64,000 nucleotides of DNA from Geomonas diazotrophica (GTDB taxonomy: Bacteria > Desulfobacterota > Desulfuromonadia > Geobacterales > Geobacteraceae): positions 1-64,000 of the forward strand of contig NZ_JAHLMF010000005.1 in the NCBI RefSeq assembly GCF_018919385.1, read 5' to 3'. Positions 62,930-64,000 of this stretch are shown here, piece by piece. Position 1 is the first letter of the stretch, and every line of letters starts with the position of its first letter. The notes below the pieces were generated by a model. The model made no database searches. It was not told where the DNA came from and saw only the letters and a program-made list of their open reading frames with translations. Position numbers and translations under genes: made by a program.

Positions 62930-64000
62930 ATGACTGAAGAGCAGATCGGCATCAACGAAGAGCTTGACAAGCAAATGCTCATTATCAAGTCCTTTCTGGA
63001 GCACCTGGAGTACACACTGGGAAAGGACAAATACTCGGCCACAGCCTATGACAGGTTCAACGCCCTCGCCTATGCGGTCCGCGACCACCTGGTTGAGCGC
63101 TGGCTCGACACCCAGCAGGCCTACTACAACTCCGATAACAAGAGAGTCTACTACATATCGATGGAATTCCTGATGGGAAGGACCCTCAGCAACAGCCTCA
63201 TCAACCTGGGGGTTTGGGAGGACTTCAAGGACGCCATCACCTCCTTGGGGAACGACTTCGAGCAGATCGTCAACGAAGAACAGGACGCGGGGCTTGGCAA
63301 CGGCGGCCTTGGGCGGCTCGCCGCCTGCTTCCTCGACTCCATGGCCACCATGTCCATCCCGGCCTACGGCTACGGCATCCGCTACGAGTACGGCATCTTC
63401 CGGCAGCACATCGCGGACGGCGCCCAGGTCGAGATCCCGGACAACTGGCTGCGCTACCGAAACCCCTGGGAGCTGGACCGGCAGGAGCACCTGCACACCG
63501 TGAAATTCTACGGCCGGGTCATCTCCACCTTCGACCAGAACGGAAAACTCGTGCGCGAGTGGGTGGACACCGACGACGTCATGGCCATGGCCTACGACAC
63601 CCCCATCCCGGGCTACCAGACCCACAGCGTCAACACGCTCAGGCTCTGGAGCGCCAAGTCCAGCCGCGAGTTCGACCTCAAGTTCTTCAACGAGGGAAAC
63701 TACATCCGCGCCGTGGAAAAGAAGATGCAGTCGGAGACCATCTCCAAGGTGCTCTACCCCGCCGACAACGTGGTGGAGGGAAAGGAGCTCCGCTTCAAGC
63801 AGGAATACTTCCTCGCCTCGGCCACCGTGCACGACGTCATCTACCGCTTCAAGAAGAAGCACCAGGACATGAGGCTATTGCCGGAAAAGGTTGCCATCCA
63901 GTTGAACGACACCCACCCCACCCTCGCCATCCCCGAGCTGATGCGGGTTCTCATCGACGAGGAAGGGGTCGACTGGGAGGACGCCTGGGAGATCACCAGG
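62930..64000 (+). CDS. glgP: Glycogen/alpha-glucan phosphorylase (N-terminal part, runs off the window)
   Basis: Releases glucose 1-phosphate from alpha-1,4-glucans. The visible 357 residues start [15 protein letters not shown] and include '[23 protein letters not shown]', '[20 protein letters not shown]', '[12 protein letters not shown]', '[11 protein letters not shown]'-like sequence and '[19 protein letters not shown]', all classical family-35 phosphorylase segments. The PLP-lysine region lies beyond base 64000. ATG 62930 has AGGGTG upstream. It is divergent from nadK. The alpha-glucosidase-like gene at 38.6 kb may act on the same polymers, though it is far away. Confidence 0.95.
   Translation, partial: MTEEQIGINEELDKQMLIIKSFLEHLEYTLGKDKYSATAYDRFNALAYAVRDHLVERWLDTQQAYYNSDNKRVYYISMEFLMGRTLSNSLINLGVWEDFKDAITSLGNDFEQIVNEEQDAGLGNGGLGRLAACFLDSMATMSIPAYGYGIRYEYGIFRQHIADGAQVEIPDNWLRYRNPWELDRQEHLHTVKFYGRVISTFDQNGKLVREWVDTDDVMAMAYDTPIPGYQTHSVNTLRLWSAKSSREFDLKFFNEGNYIRAVEKKMQSETISKVLYPADNVVEGKELRFKQEYFLASATVHDVIYRFKKKHQDMRLLPEKVAIQLNDTHPTLAIPELMRVLIDEEGVDWEDAWEITR

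Overview
The window is a GC-rich bacterial chromosome segment that most resembles a Geobacteraceae (Desulfuromonadia) genome, plausibly of the Citrifermentans/Geomonas/'subsurface Geobacter' type. This is an inference from content: a 12-haem periplasmic c-type cytochrome, two sensor proteins with a CxxCH haem motif in the periplasmic domain, many PAS/REC kinases, an HD-GYP protein, a group 3b-type NiFe hydrogenase operon, and the gene order spoIID-queA-tgt-yajC-secD-secF. No rRNA, tRNA or CRISPR array was found. Almost all sequence is ordinary dense chromosome; clear mobile DNA is limited to the last 29 codons of an IS3-type transposase at the left edge.

Layout. 1-5.9 kb: IS3 remnant, mnmA, molybdate transporter modBC (no modA), a chemoreceptor and a PHP/CpsB-type phosphatase. 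6.0-9.9 kb: hydBGDA-like operon with overlapping genes (electron-transfer beta and gamma subunits, small and large hydrogenase subunits). 9.9-11.0 kb: the longest non-coding stretch, with a promoter-like site, a strong hairpin, an intrinsic terminator and a cluster of DnaA-box-like sequences. 11-16 kb: an SDR protein, a TPR protein, NAD salvage (pncB, pncA) and aroG. 16-29 kb, minus strand: tryptophan and serine synthesis (trpE; trpG-trpD-trpC-trpB2-trpF; serA). A three-gene signalling unit (hybrid kinase, haem-sensor kinase, response regulator) lies between trpE and trpG. 29-43 kb: a DEDDh exonuclease fused to a phage-type domain, htpG, a hybrid kinase whose stop codon lies in a hexanucleotide microsatellite, an MshEN-REC protein, lemA with two TPM-domain genes, a glycosidase/phosphoesterase/small-Cys-protein unit, a serine beta-lactamase-like protein and the 12-haem cytochrome. 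43-53 kb: cation efflux, recJ, a TPR protein, and the secretion and queuosine cluster. 53-64 kb: haem-sensor HD-GYP, two oligopeptide-type ABC ATPases, an ArsR regulator, tldE/pmbA, a GNAT-recN-nadK run and the start of glgP, which runs off the right edge.

Functional links. aroG feeds chorismate to the trp genes, and trpE, trpG and aroG have separate sigma70-like promoters. The hydrogenase could couple H2 to NAD(P)H. Redox sensing recurs through the haem-binding sensors and through CRP/FNR (HcpR)-like dyads on either side of the 12-haem cytochrome gene. Interspersed palindromic repeats of two families sit in many of the intergenic gaps.
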